Below, one piece after another: positions 14,219 through 22,435 of a stretch of 42,202 nt of DNA (the stretch's first letter is position 1; every line of letters starts with the position of its first letter). Below the pieces are notes generated by a model, which had not been told where the DNA came from, searched no databases, and saw only the letters and a program-made list of their open reading frames with translations. Origin of the DNA: Actinomycetota bacterium (GTDB taxonomy: Bacteria; Actinomycetota; Actinomycetes; Actinomycetales; Kineosporiaceae); contig JAUPKQ010000206.1 of NCBI GenBank assembly GCA_030837345.1, positions 1-42,202 of the forward strand. Reading direction: 5' to 3'. Both the position numbers and the translations under genes were made by a program.

Positions 14219-16651
14219 ATGTGCGGACAGAGCGACGACACGGGAGGCGCCACGAGCGCGGACGACGCCAGGCCGGACCGAGGGACATCGGTCGGCATCC
14301 CCCCGGCCGAGGAGAGCGACCTCACCGAACGCCGCCACTCCTGGCATAACCCCGGACCGTCGACGCCGCCCCGCGGCGTCCCCGTCGATCGCGTCCTGGC
14401 GCTCCTGTCGGCCTGCCAGCTCGCCGGCGTGGCGGTGATCGCGGCCACGACGGCGCGTCCCTCCCTCACCTCCTGGCCGAGAAGCCTCGGGATCGCCCTG
14501 ACCGTCGCCACGGTGCTGACGACCGCCGGTATGTGCGCCCACGCCGCCGTCCGGGAACGCCGGCGCCGGGGCATGCTCGTCAGCTGGTCGATGCTGGCGG
14601 TCGCCCATCTCGGAGCCGCCGTCACCCTCGGCCCGCCCCCCGGGGAGCTCGTCGGAGCCACCCCGGCGAGCGCCGGCGGGATCGTGCTCCTCTGGTACTT
14701 CCCCGTCTCCCTCGGGGCGCTGTGGCTTCTGCTGCGTGAGGGGATGCCTCGCTGGCTCCCGGGCCTGTGGGGTGACGCGGTCGTCGTCTTCCTCGGGGTG
14801 CTGGCCGTGGGGAGCTTCGCGGCAGGCCTGGTCGAGCCTTCGGCCGACGTGATGTCGGGCGACGATTTCGTGCGGTACCTCGCGCCGCTGGCGGATGTCT
14901 CCCTGCTGGCGGCGATCCTCTCGATCGCCGTGCTGACGAGTTCGCGGTTCGGCCTGGCCGCGTGGTGGGTGTCGTGCGGGCTGAGCCTGATCGCCGCGGC
15001 CGACCTGCTGTTCCTCCTGCTCTCCGGCGTCGGACACGCGTCCGGGCCGATCCATCTCGTCCGGCTTCTCGGCTTCGTCCTCGTCGGGGTCGGGGCCCGC
15101 CGGGTCCCTCTCGTCGCCGGGTTGCCCGGACGCCGTGAACGCCGCCTGCGGGGGCCCGCCGTCATGCACCTCGGCCCGCTGGCCTGGGCGGTGTGCGTGC
15201 TCTCCGCGGCCGTCCTGACGGCGGGGGCGTTCGGCGCCCCGGTACCGGCCCACTCCTCGGTCCTCGCCGTCGGCAGCCTGTGCTCCGCCCTGGCCAGGCT
15301 CGGGCTCACGCTGGTCCAGCTCGGGGGCGGCCCGCTGCCCGCCGGAGCGACCCGGACCGACGAGCTGACAGGCCTCGCCAACCGGCGGGCCCTGTCGGAG
15401 GCGCTCGCGAGCGACGGCGCCGCGGCCGGGGCGGGCGCCGCGGACGAGCGCTGGTCGGGGTGGACCGACAGGATCGCCCTGCTCCTCGTCGACCTCGACT
15501 CCTTCAAGGACATCAACGAGGCCCTGGGACACGACGCCGGTGACCGGGTGCTCACCGAGGTCGGCGCACGGTTACGGGGAACCCTCCGCTCCCCGCAGCT
15601 GATCGCGCGCCTGGGCGGGGACGAGTTCGCCGTCGTCCTGCCGGGAGCCGGGCGCGAGGCGGCCGCCTCGGTCGCCGAGTCGCTGTGCGCCGTCCTCGCC
15701 GAACCCGTCGAGATCGACGGGCACCGACTGCACGTCCGGGCGAGCGTCGGCGTCGCCACCTGCCTGATCCCGCATGAGGAGCCTGAGGACCTGCTGCGTC
15801 AGGCCGACGTCGCCCTGAACCGGGCCAAGGCGGGCGGCACCGCGCTGGAGATCTACGACCCGGCCCGTGACCACCGCACCGCCCACCGCCTGCTGCGGAT
15901 CGACGAACTCCGGTCCGCTCTCGAACGCGGCGACCTGGAGGTGTACCTCCAGCCGCAGGTCGACCTCTCCGACGGCGCGGTGATCGGGTGCGAGGCGCTC
16001 GCCCGCTGGCGGCATCCGCAGGACGGCGTGCTGCTCCCCGACTCCTTCCTGCCGCTCGCCGCGCAGACGGGGTTGATGCGCCCGGTCGCCGCCCTGGTCC
16101 TCGACCGCGCCCTGGGTGCCTGTGCCGAGTGGTGGAGCCGTGGGTACCGGGTCCCGGTCAGCGTGAACCTGACGCCCGACGACCTGCGGGATCCCGGCAT
16201 GTCCCGGCGCATCGAGGAGTACCTCACCCGGTACGCCCTGCCCGCGGAGTCGCTCCGGATCGAGATCACGGAGAATGTCCTGCTCACCGATCCGCAGGCG
16301 GCGAGCCAGCTGTTGCAGTCGTGGCGGCGGGCGGGGATCGCCGTGGCGATCGACGACTTCGGGACCGGCTACTCCTCGCTCGGCTACCTCCGCGATCTGC
16401 CGTTCGACGAGCTGAAGCTCGACCGCTCCTTCGTGGCGGACCTCCAGCGCCGGACGACCGCCACGATCGTGCGCCACACCGTCTCGATGGCCCACGGTCT
16501 TGGCATGCGCGTCGTCGGCGAGGGCGTCGAGGACCAGGCGACGGCCCGCACTCTCGCCGACGTCGGGTGCGACATCGGCCAGGGGCTCTACTTCGGGCCC
16601 GCGATGGCTGTCGACACGTTCCTGGAGCATCTGACGCGATCCGGCTCCTGA
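14219..16651 (+). CDS. Membrane GGDEF-EAL protein, c-di-GMP turnover
   Basis: From ATG 14219 this is 810 residues. The first 390 or so contain eight or nine hydrophobic helices, suggesting a membrane sensor. A GGDEF domain with intact GGDEF (466-470) follows, but the I-site position reads RSPQ rather than RxxD, so product inhibition is probably absent. The EAL domain keeps E592-A-L, EITEN, DDFGTGYSSL and LKLDRSF, which are expected for c-di-GMP hydrolysis. It may therefore be bifunctional or mainly a phosphodiesterase. The layout resembles the membrane GGDEF-EAL proteins of streptomycetes. The start is uncertain, since no ribosome site is seen and a TTG at 14141 is also in frame. Confidence 0.88.
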   Translation: MCGQSDDTGGATSADDARPDRGTSVGIPPAEESDLTERRHSWHNPGPSTPPRGVPVDRVLALLSACQLAGVAVIAATTARPSLTSWPRSLGIALTVATVLTTAGMCAHAAVRERRRRGMLVSWSMLAVAHLGAAVTLGPPPGELVGATPASAGGIVLLWYFPVSLGALWLLLREGMPRWLPGLWGDAVVVFLGVLAVGSFAAGLVEPSADVMSGDDFVRYLAPLADVSLLAAILSIAVLTSSRFGLAAWWVSCGLSLIAAADLLFLLLSGVGHASGPIHLVRLLGFVLVGVGARRVPLVAGLPGRRERRLRGPAVMHLGPLAWAVCVLSAAVLTAGAFGAPVPAHSSVLAVGSLCSALARLGLTLVQLGGGPLPAGATRTDELTGLANRRALSEALASDGAAAGAGAADERWSGWTDRIALLLVDLDSFKDINEALGHDAGDRVLTEVGARLRGTLRSPQLIARLGGDEFAVVLPGAGREAAASVAESLCAVLAEPVEIDGHRLHVRASVGVATCLIPHEEPEDLLRQADVALNRAKAGGTALEIYDPARDHRTAHRLLRIDELRSALERGDLEVYLQPQVDLSDGAVIGCEALARWRHPQDGVLLPDSFLPLAAQTGLMRPVAALVLDRALGACAEWWSRGYRVPVSVNLTPDDLRDPGMSRRIEEYLTRYALPAESLRIEITENVLLTDPQAASQLLQSWRRAGIAVAIDDFGTGYSSLGYLRDLPFDELKLDRSFVADLQRRTTATIVRHTVSMAHGLGMRVVGEGVEDQATARTLADVGCDIGQGLYFGPAMAVDTFLEHLTRSGS

Positions 16652-16671
16652 CCGGCCGGTCCGTCGGCCGG
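16652..16671 (+). terminator. Possible terminator after the GGDEF-EAL gene
   Basis: CCGGCCG (16652-16658) pairs with CGGCCGG (16665-16671). It starts directly after the stop codon and lies in a GC-rich stretch with further CCGG repeats. Support is weak. Confidence 0.3.
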
Positions 16672-16747
16672 CCCATCGACCGGCCCGGCCCACGGGCCTT
16701 CCGGGCGGCGATCCCCCTCCCCGACGACGCCGTCACAGACGACCGGT

Positions 16748-16753
16748 TAGCCT
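16748..16753 (+). promoter_or_regulatory. -10 box of a leaderless promoter for pta
   Basis: TAGCCT ends 6 bases before the GTG at 16760, and no ribosome site is present. This fits a leaderless start for the pta-ackA operon. Confidence 0.5.
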
Positions 16754-16759
16754 CGGACC

Positions 16760-18910
16760 GTGGCCAGGACCCTGTACGTTGCGGCAGCGGGCCCCGATTC
16801 CGGCATGTCGGCCGTTGTTCTCGGTTTGTTCGAGGCGATGAGCCGCCGCGTCGGGCGGGTTGCCGCTTTTCGCCCCCTCACCCGTGACGGCGCCCGCGAC
16901 CGGCTGCTGGAACTGATCGAGCGCCGTTACCTCATCGACGTCCGGCCGGCGTGGGGGACGACGTATGACCACATCTACGCCGACCCGGACGCCGCGATGG
17001 CCACCGTCCTGGAACGTTTCGGCACGCTGGATCACGAGAACGACGCCGTCCTCGTGATCGGCACCGACTACCGCGCGGCGGGAGCGGCCAACGAGCCGTC
17101 CCTCAACGCCCAGCTCGCCACGAACCTCTCGGCCGCCGCGATCGTCGTGGTCGACGGGCGCAGTGGCGAGGACGCCGACGAGGTCGCCACGGCGGCGGCG
17201 CTGGCCCGGTCGGTACTGATCGAGCATGGCGCGCCCGTCCTCGGCGTCGTCGCCAACCGGGTCCCGCCGGAGCGGATGAACGACGTCCGGGTGTCCCTCG
17301 AACGGATCCGGCGCGAGCCGGAGGAACTGATCGCGGTCATGCCTGGGTCGCGGTTGATCGAGGCTCCGAGCGTCGAACAGGTCCTGGAGGCCTGCGACGC
17401 CCATCTGATCTCCGGGGACCCGAACCGGCTCGACGACCAGGCCCTCGCCTTCACCGTCGCGGCGATGACCCTTCCCCGGGTCCTGGGGGGGTTGAAGACC
17501 GGCGGGCTCGTGTTCGTCCCCGGCGACCGCTTCGACATCCTCGTCGGCGTCCTGATGGCCCACCGTTCGAACACCTTCCCGCGGCTGTCCGGCGTCGTCC
17601 TCACCGGAGGCGTCACCCCGGATCCGATCATCACCAGGCTCCTCGCGGGTCTCGGCACCGGCCTGCCGGTCGCCCTGACCAACCGCACGACCTTCGACGC
17701 CGCCACCCGCGTCGCGGCGGCCCGGGGGCGGCTGACAGATGGTTCGTGGCGACGTGCGGACGCCGCGCTGTCCCTCGTCAGCCAGCACCTCGACACCACG
17801 GCGCTGCTCGACCGCCTCGACCTCACCCGCAGCCGCACGGTGACGCCCCTGATGTTCGAGCACGACCTCGCCGAGCGCGCCCGCGCCGACCGGCGGCGGA
17901 TCGTCCTGCCCGAGGGGACCGAACCCCGGGTCCTGCGGGCGGCGGCGGCCGTGACCAAGCGGGGGATCGCCGACATCATCCTGCTCGGTGCCCCCGAACA
18001 GGTCCTCGCCGCCGCGACCCAGTCCGGTGTCGACCTCACAGGCATGGAGATCCTCGACCCCTGCGACGAGAAGCTGCGGCACCGTATGGCCGCCGAGTAC
18101 GCCGCGGCCCGGGCCCACAAGGGCATCACCTTCGAGGCCGCCCTCGACATCGTGACCGACGTCTCCTACGCGGGCACCCTCCTCGTCCGGCTCGGCCTCG
18201 CCGACGGCATGGTGTCCGGCGCCGTCCACACGACCGCTCACACCATCCGCCCCGCCTTCGAGCTCATCGGGACGCGCGAGGGGACCAGCATCGTCTCCAG
18301 CGTGTTCTTCATGTGCCTCGCGGACCGTGTCCTCGTCTACGGCGACTGCGCCGTCAACCCCGACCCGACGGCACCACAGCTCGCCGACATCGCCGTCTCG
18401 TCGGCCCACACGGCGGAGGCCTTCGGCGTCGAGCCGAGGGTCGCCCTCCTGTCGTACTCGACGGGCGACTCCGGGCACGGCGTGGACGTCGACAAGGTGC
18501 GGCAGGCGACCGAGCTGGTCCGTGGCCGCGCCCCGGACCTCGCCGTCGAGGGACCGATCCAGTACGACGCCGCGACGGACGCCGGGGTGGCCGCCACCAA
18601 GCTGCCCGGCAGCGCGGTCGCCGGACGCGCGACGGTCCTGATCTTTCCCGACCTCAACACGGGCAACAACACGTACAAAGCCGTGCAACGCAGCGCCGGT
18701 GCCCTCGCCGTCGGCCCGGTGCTCCAGGGGCTGCGCAAACCAGTCAACGATCTCTCCCGGGGTGCCACCGTGCAGGACATCATCACCACGATCGCCATCA
18801 CGGCGGTCCAGGCGCAGCAACTGACGGCCGAAGCCGACGCAGTCCCGTCCGGCACAGTTTCGTCCGGCACAGTCCCGTCCGGCACGACGACGGGGCCGGT
18901 GGCGAAGTGA
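16760..18910 (+). CDS. pta: Phosphate acetyltransferase, long form
   Basis: This 716-residue enzyme has the long-form architecture. An N-terminal P-loop-like region (about 1-200, starting TLYVAAAGPDSGMSAVVLGL) is followed by a middle DRTGG-type region around FVPGDRFDILVGVLMAHRSN. The C-terminal catalytic PTA_PTB domain runs from about 365, with RRIVLPEGTEPRVLRAAA, GMVSGAVHTTAHTIRPAF and FPDLNTGNNTYKAVQR. It interconverts acetyl-CoA plus phosphate and acetyl phosphate plus CoA in the cytoplasm. The stop overlaps the ackA GTG start by 4 bases (GTGA). The last residues form a repetitive VPSGTVSSGTVPSGT tail that is not part of the catalytic fold. Confidence 0.95.
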   Translation: MARTLYVAAAGPDSGMSAVVLGLFEAMSRRVGRVAAFRPLTRDGARDRLLELIERRYLIDVRPAWGTTYDHIYADPDAAMATVLERFGTLDHENDAVLVIGTDYRAAGAANEPSLNAQLATNLSAAAIVVVDGRSGEDADEVATAAALARSVLIEHGAPVLGVVANRVPPERMNDVRVSLERIRREPEELIAVMPGSRLIEAPSVEQVLEACDAHLISGDPNRLDDQALAFTVAAMTLPRVLGGLKTGGLVFVPGDRFDILVGVLMAHRSNTFPRLSGVVLTGGVTPDPIITRLLAGLGTGLPVALTNRTTFDAATRVAAARGRLTDGSWRRADAALSLVSQHLDTTALLDRLDLTRSRTVTPLMFEHDLAERARADRRRIVLPEGTEPRVLRAAAAVTKRGIADIILLGAPEQVLAAATQSGVDLTGMEILDPCDEKLRHRMAAEYAAARAHKGITFEAALDIVTDVSYAGTLLVRLGLADGMVSGAVHTTAHTIRPAFELIGTREGTSIVSSVFFMCLADRVLVYGDCAVNPDPTAPQLADIAVSSAHTAEAFGVEPRVALLSYSTGDSGHGVDVDKVRQATELVRGRAPDLAVEGPIQYDAATDAGVAATKLPGSAVAGRATVLIFPDLNTGNNTYKAVQRSAGALAVGPVLQGLRKPVNDLSRGATVQDIITTIAITAVQAQQLTAEADAVPSGTVSSGTVPSGTTTGPVAK
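18840..18884 (+). repeat. 15-bp tandem repeat in the pta 3' end
   Basis: Three units of CAGTCCCGTCCGGCA, the second with one or two changes, encode the repeated pentapeptide tail of Pta. Slippage here would change tail length in multiples of five residues without a frameshift. Confidence 0.8.
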
Positions 18911-20139
18911 ACGCCGACGCGCGCGTCCTGGTGCTGAACTGCGGTTCGTCCTCGGTGAAGTACCGCCTGCTCGAACCCGAGAGCGGGAGGGTTCTCGCCT
19001 CCGGGCTCGTGGAGCGGATCGGCGAACCCGAGGGCCGGGTGACGCACCGGCCTGCCGACGCGGCCCCGTGCGAGGAGAACCGCAAGATCACCGATCACGC
19101 CGAGGCGATGGACGCCGTCACCGCCGCCTTCGCCGAGCACGGCCCCGCCCTGGACGACGGCCTCGTCGCGGTCGGGCACCGCGCCGTCCACGGGGGCGAC
19201 CGGTTCAGTGCCCCGACCCTGGTCGACGCCGACGTCCTCGACGCCGTGGACGCCCTCGGCCCGCTCGCGCCGCTGCACAACCCGGCCGTCGCGACCGGAA
19301 TCCGGGCGGCGCAACGGCGTTTCCCCGGCCTCCCGCACGTCGCGGTGTTCGACACTGCCTTCCACCACAACATGCCTGCCCACGCCTCGACGTACGCCGT
19401 CCCGAAGCGCTGGCGGGAGGAGTTCGGCGTCCACCGGTACGGGTTCCACGGGACATCGCACGCCTACGTCTCACGCCGGACCGCCGAGGTCCTCGGCCGC
19501 CCGTACTCCGACGTCAACACCGTCGTCCTCCACCTCGGCAACGGCGCGAGCGCCTGCGCGGTCGCCGGAGGCCGCAGCATCGACACGTCCATGGGCTTCA
19601 CCCCCCTTCCCGGGCTCGTGATGGGCACGCGCAGCGGCGACGTCGACCCGGCCCTCCCCGAGTACCTCCAGCGAGTCGCCGGGATGGACGGCAACGAGGT
19701 CAACCGCGAGCTCAACACCGCCAGCGGCCTGCTCGCCCTCGCCGGGGTGTCCGACCTGCGCGAGGTGACCGACCGGGCCCACGCCGGCGACCCCGACGCC
19801 GCTCTGGCGCTCGACGTGTACTGCTACCGCGTCCGGTGCTACGTCGGCGCCTACTTCGCCGCCCTCGGCAGGCTCGACGCGATCAGTTTCACCGCGGGCG
19901 TCGGTGAGAACTCCCCCCTGGTCCGGATGCGTTCCCTCGCCGGACTGGAGCAGCTGGGGATCGTCGTCGACCCCGAACGCAACGCCGCCCGCGGGGCCGG
20001 TCCCCGCCGGATCAGCCCCGACGACGCGCCGATCGCGGTCCTCGTCGTGCCGACCGACGAGGAGTGCGAGATCGCCCGCCAGACCCTGGACGTCGTCCGT
20101 GCCCGGGACGGGGGCGCCCCAGGGAGTGGCCGTGGCTGA
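18907..20139 (+). CDS. ackA: Acetate kinase
   Basis: The 410-residue product starts RVLVLNCGSSSVKYRL, the acetate kinase N-terminal motif with Cys in place of the more common Ala or Ser. It carries FDTAFH, the HRYGFHGTSHAYV segment, HLGNGASACAV, GLVMGTRSGDVDP and FTAGVGENS, all expected active-site regions. It transfers phosphate between acetyl phosphate and ADP, giving ATP and acetate, or the reverse for acetate activation. Coupled translation with pta follows from the GTGA overlap. The next gene starts inside its last codons, so three genes appear to share a message. Confidence 0.96.
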   Translation: MNADARVLVLNCGSSSVKYRLLEPESGRVLASGLVERIGEPEGRVTHRPADAAPCEENRKITDHAEAMDAVTAAFAEHGPALDDGLVAVGHRAVHGGDRFSAPTLVDADVLDAVDALGPLAPLHNPAVATGIRAAQRRFPGLPHVAVFDTAFHHNMPAHASTYAVPKRWREEFGVHRYGFHGTSHAYVSRRTAEVLGRPYSDVNTVVLHLGNGASACAVAGGRSIDTSMGFTPLPGLVMGTRSGDVDPALPEYLQRVAGMDGNEVNRELNTASGLLALAGVSDLREVTDRAHAGDPDAALALDVYCYRVRCYVGAYFAALGRLDAISFTAGVGENSPLVRMRSLAGLEQLGIVVDPERNAARGAGPRRISPDDAPIAVLVVPTDEECEIARQTLDVVRARDGGAPGSGRG

Positions 20140-21721
20140 ACCCGGCGACGACGACGGCCCGGACGGCTCACCACCGTCTCCGAGCCCGTACGGCTCCCCG
20201 GCCGGCGGACAGCCGCAGGCGAGGATCAGCCCGTACGCCCAGCCGTCGACCGGGCCCGGTGAGGCACCGGGGTACGACTTCTCGGCCTACTCCGAGTTCG
20301 CCACCCCGGTCCCACCACCACCGTTCCCCCCTCCACCGTTACCGCCACCGTTCACCCCGCCGCCGTTCGACCCACCAGCCCAGTACGGGCCCCCACCACC
20401 GTTCGACCCGCCGGCCCAGTACGGGCCCCCGCCACCGTTCACCCCGCCGCCGTTCGAGAGCAGACGCAGCCGCCGCGCGCGGGAATCGGGTGGCCACGAT
20501 CTGCGGGAGGCAGGGAACTCGCCCGCGCGAGGTGTACCTTCCCCGGCGTCCGGACGATCGACTCCCCAGCCGAGGGCCCGGCCTCACCCCGAGGACACCG
20601 AGCATCCGGACTATCCCGAGCATCCTGGCTATCCCGAACATCCCGGCTATCCCCAGCATCCTGGCTATCCCGAACATCCCGGCTACTCCCAGCATCCCGA
20701 CTACCCGGAGGACTTCGAGGAGCCCTTCACCGACGAACCCGAGCTCCACGGCGTCCACAAGCTCGTGCACCTGGTCGTTCTGCCCGTCCTTTCGGTGATG
20801 TTGCTCGGGTGGTCCTTGACGACCTTCGTCGGTGACCGGAACTGGGGGCGATTCAGCGTCGTCCCGCCCCTGCTGGCTTCGCTCACCCCGCTGCTCACCG
20901 TCCTGGCGATCCCCCTGATCGGCGTGGCACTGAGCCGCCGCAACTGGGTCGCTCTCGCACCCGCCGCCGTCGCGGCGGTACTGCCCTGGGCGTTCGTGAT
21001 CGGATACGTCATCCCGGCCGACCCACCGCGGGGAGACCTCGTCCCCCTGCGGGCGATGCTCGTCACAGCGAACCGCGGAACGGCCGACGCCCGCGCGATC
21101 TCCGACGCCGCCCGCACCCAGCGCGCGGACCTCGTCGTCGTCACCGAGGTTTCCAGCACCCTCGTGCACGACCTGACGACGGCAGGGCTGGCACGCACTC
21201 TGTCCCCGCGCTACGTCTCCCTCCCCAAGGACGGAGGAGCCTCCGCCGGAATCGTGGTCTACAGCCGTTTCCCCGTGGACGACGTGAAGCCGTTCCCCGG
21301 GACCCACTGGCCCGCCGTCCGTGCCCGCGTCACGGTGGGCACGACCCCGGTGACCCTCGTGGCCGGTCGCACCGTCACCCCATCCGCCGAGAGCCTGGAC
21401 CTCTGGCGTCAGGACCTCCGCGTCTTCGGTGAGGCGCGGCGGATCAAGGGACCGGTCCTCGTGCTGGCCAACCTCAACGCCACCCCGTGGCTGCCGCAGT
21501 TCCGGACAATCGTCTCCGGACGCCTCCACGACGCCGGTGACGTTCTCGGCCGGGGCCTGCGCCCCACCTGGCCGAACCCCTTCCCCATCGCCCTGTTGCC
21601 GACGAACCACGCCCTCGTCGCGGGGGCCGGAGTCTCCTCCCTCGACACGATCCCGATCGCCGGGACCACGCACCGCGCCCTCTCCGTCGAACTCAAGGTG
21701 CCGAAGGCCCCTTCGAACTGA
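20132..21721 (+). CDS. Membrane-anchored endonuclease/exonuclease/phosphatase-like protein, possibly degenerate
   Basis: From GTG 20132 this is 529 residues. A cytoplasmic N-terminus of about 205 residues is proline-rich, with a duplicated FDPPAQYGPPPP and six HPGYPE-type hexapeptides. Three hydrophobic helices follow (HLVVLPVLSVMLLGWSL, LLTVLAIPLIGVAL, APAAVAAVLPWAFVIGYV). The C-terminal 210 residues look like an endonuclease/exonuclease/phosphatase domain, placed outside the membrane. The metal-binding E339 (DLVVVTEV), N449 and H514 are kept. The aspartate of the usual GDxN motif is Asn (LANLN) and that of SDH is Thr (TTH), so activity is doubtful. The start overlaps the ackA end by 8 bases, with AGGGA upstream. 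GTG 20126 is an alternative start. Confidence 0.8.
   Translation: MAEPGDDDGPDGSPPSPSPYGSPAGGQPQARISPYAQPSTGPGEAPGYDFSAYSEFATPVPPPPFPPPPLPPPFTPPPFDPPAQYGPPPPFDPPAQYGPPPPFTPPPFESRRSRRARESGGHDLREAGNSPARGVPSPASGRSTPQPRARPHPEDTEHPDYPEHPGYPEHPGYPQHPGYPEHPGYSQHPDYPEDFEEPFTDEPELHGVHKLVHLVVLPVLSVMLLGWSLTTFVGDRNWGRFSVVPPLLASLTPLLTVLAIPLIGVALSRRNWVALAPAAVAAVLPWAFVIGYVIPADPPRGDLVPLRAMLVTANRGTADARAISDAARTQRADLVVVTEVSSTLVHDLTTAGLARTLSPRYVSLPKDGGASAGIVVYSRFPVDDVKPFPGTHWPAVRARVTVGTTPVTLVAGRTVTPSAESLDLWRQDLRVFGEARRIKGPVLVLANLNATPWLPQFRTIVSGRLHDAGDVLGRGLRPTWPNPFPIALLPTNHALVAGAGVSSLDTIPIAGTTHRALSVELKVPKAPSN
20366..20437 (+). repeat. 36-bp duplication in the proline-rich domain
   Basis: Two adjacent 36-base units encode FDPPAQYGPPPP twice with few silent differences. 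It lies in the N-terminal tail of the endonuclease/phosphatase-like gene. Confidence 0.8.
20600..20707 (+). repeat. 18-bp tandem repeat, six units (HPGYPE type)
   Basis: Six in-frame 18-base units encode the hexapeptides EHPDYP, EHPGYP, EHPGYP, QHPGYP, EHPGYS and QHPDYP. The repeat lies in the cytoplasmic tail of the endonuclease/phosphatase-like protein and should be prone to length variation. Confidence 0.85.
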
Positions 21722-21763
21722 GCAGGTGGACCATCTCCGTGCAACGATTGATGGCCGTGGGCA

Positions 21764-22435
21764 CTACGCCCGCGAAACAGGAGGGATGGCAAGAATCTTG
21801 TCAGCGAACACCTTCCAGCTATCACTGACAGCCTTGGGCTCCTTGAGCTCACCGGTCGCCACAGCATTACGCGCAATACTCGGCGAGTCAGCCTCGTTAT
21901 AGTCGGGTACGCGTTTCCCACCCGAGGCAGCAGGACGCAGCAACCGCGTCAGGACCTCCTTGGAATCGCGGACCTTTCCGACGTCCCGACCCACGTATTT
22001 ATTCAGATAATTCCACGTAGCTCGATGCCTCCGCACCGCGTCAGGAAAGGACAGCCACCAGGTCTCAATTTCCCATGCCGGCACTGCTGCGACGACGACG
22101 CCAGGCGCCGACGCTAGCGCACCTTCTTTCTTCGAGATGAGCGCCAGATGCGCCGGCTCCACATCATCGGCGTCTTCATGGAGTATCGTGGCATGGACCT
22201 TCTGTCGCACGTTCGCCGCCCTGATGGTTGCGAGGATCTTGTCGTTTCGCTTACCCGCAGAGTCCGCATTCATGTCTCGAACAAGAGTCAAAGGCTTCTT
22301 GGCGAGCACATACTTGACACGCAAATCAGGCCGAAGGCCCCGGATCAGCTCGGCAATCGCACGTCGATCGTGATCATCTTCACCGAAGATCAGGATCTGC
22401 GCTCCTCGCTTCCCGGACGCTGAGTCCTTGGACAT
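21764..22435 (-). CDS. TOPRIM/DUF4276-like partner protein of an AAA ATPase
   Basis: This 223-residue protein starts at ATG 22435, which shares one base with the ATPase stop (TGATG). Its N-terminus, AQILIFGEDDHDRRAIAELI, places an acidic residue (E19) after the first strand. ILHEDADDVEPAH gives D88 and D90, a TOPRIM-like E...DxD pattern. The segment VPAWEIETWWLSFPDA resembles the conserved part of DUF4276/RloB-type proteins. A nuclease or nucleotidyl-transfer role is inferred from this pattern, not shown. GC content is well below the neighbours (36 of 60 bases in 22201-22260). With the upstream ATPase it forms a likely mobile defence cassette. Family assignment is tentative. Confidence 0.7.
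   Translation of the reverse strand: MSKDSASGKRGAQILIFGEDDHDRRAIAELIRGLRPDLRVKYVLAKKPLTLVRDMNADSAGKRNDKILATIRAANVRQKVHATILHEDADDVEPAHLALISKKEGALASAPGVVVAAVPAWEIETWWLSFPDAVRRHRATWNYLNKYVGRDVGKVRDSKEVLTRLLRPAASGGKRVPDYNEADSPSIARNAVATGELKEPKAVSDSWKVFADKILAIPPVSRA

Noticed and set aside
16733-18820. Minus-strand frame of 695 codons opposite pta
   Set aside because: Pta has every expected motif on the plus strand; the opposite frame has none.
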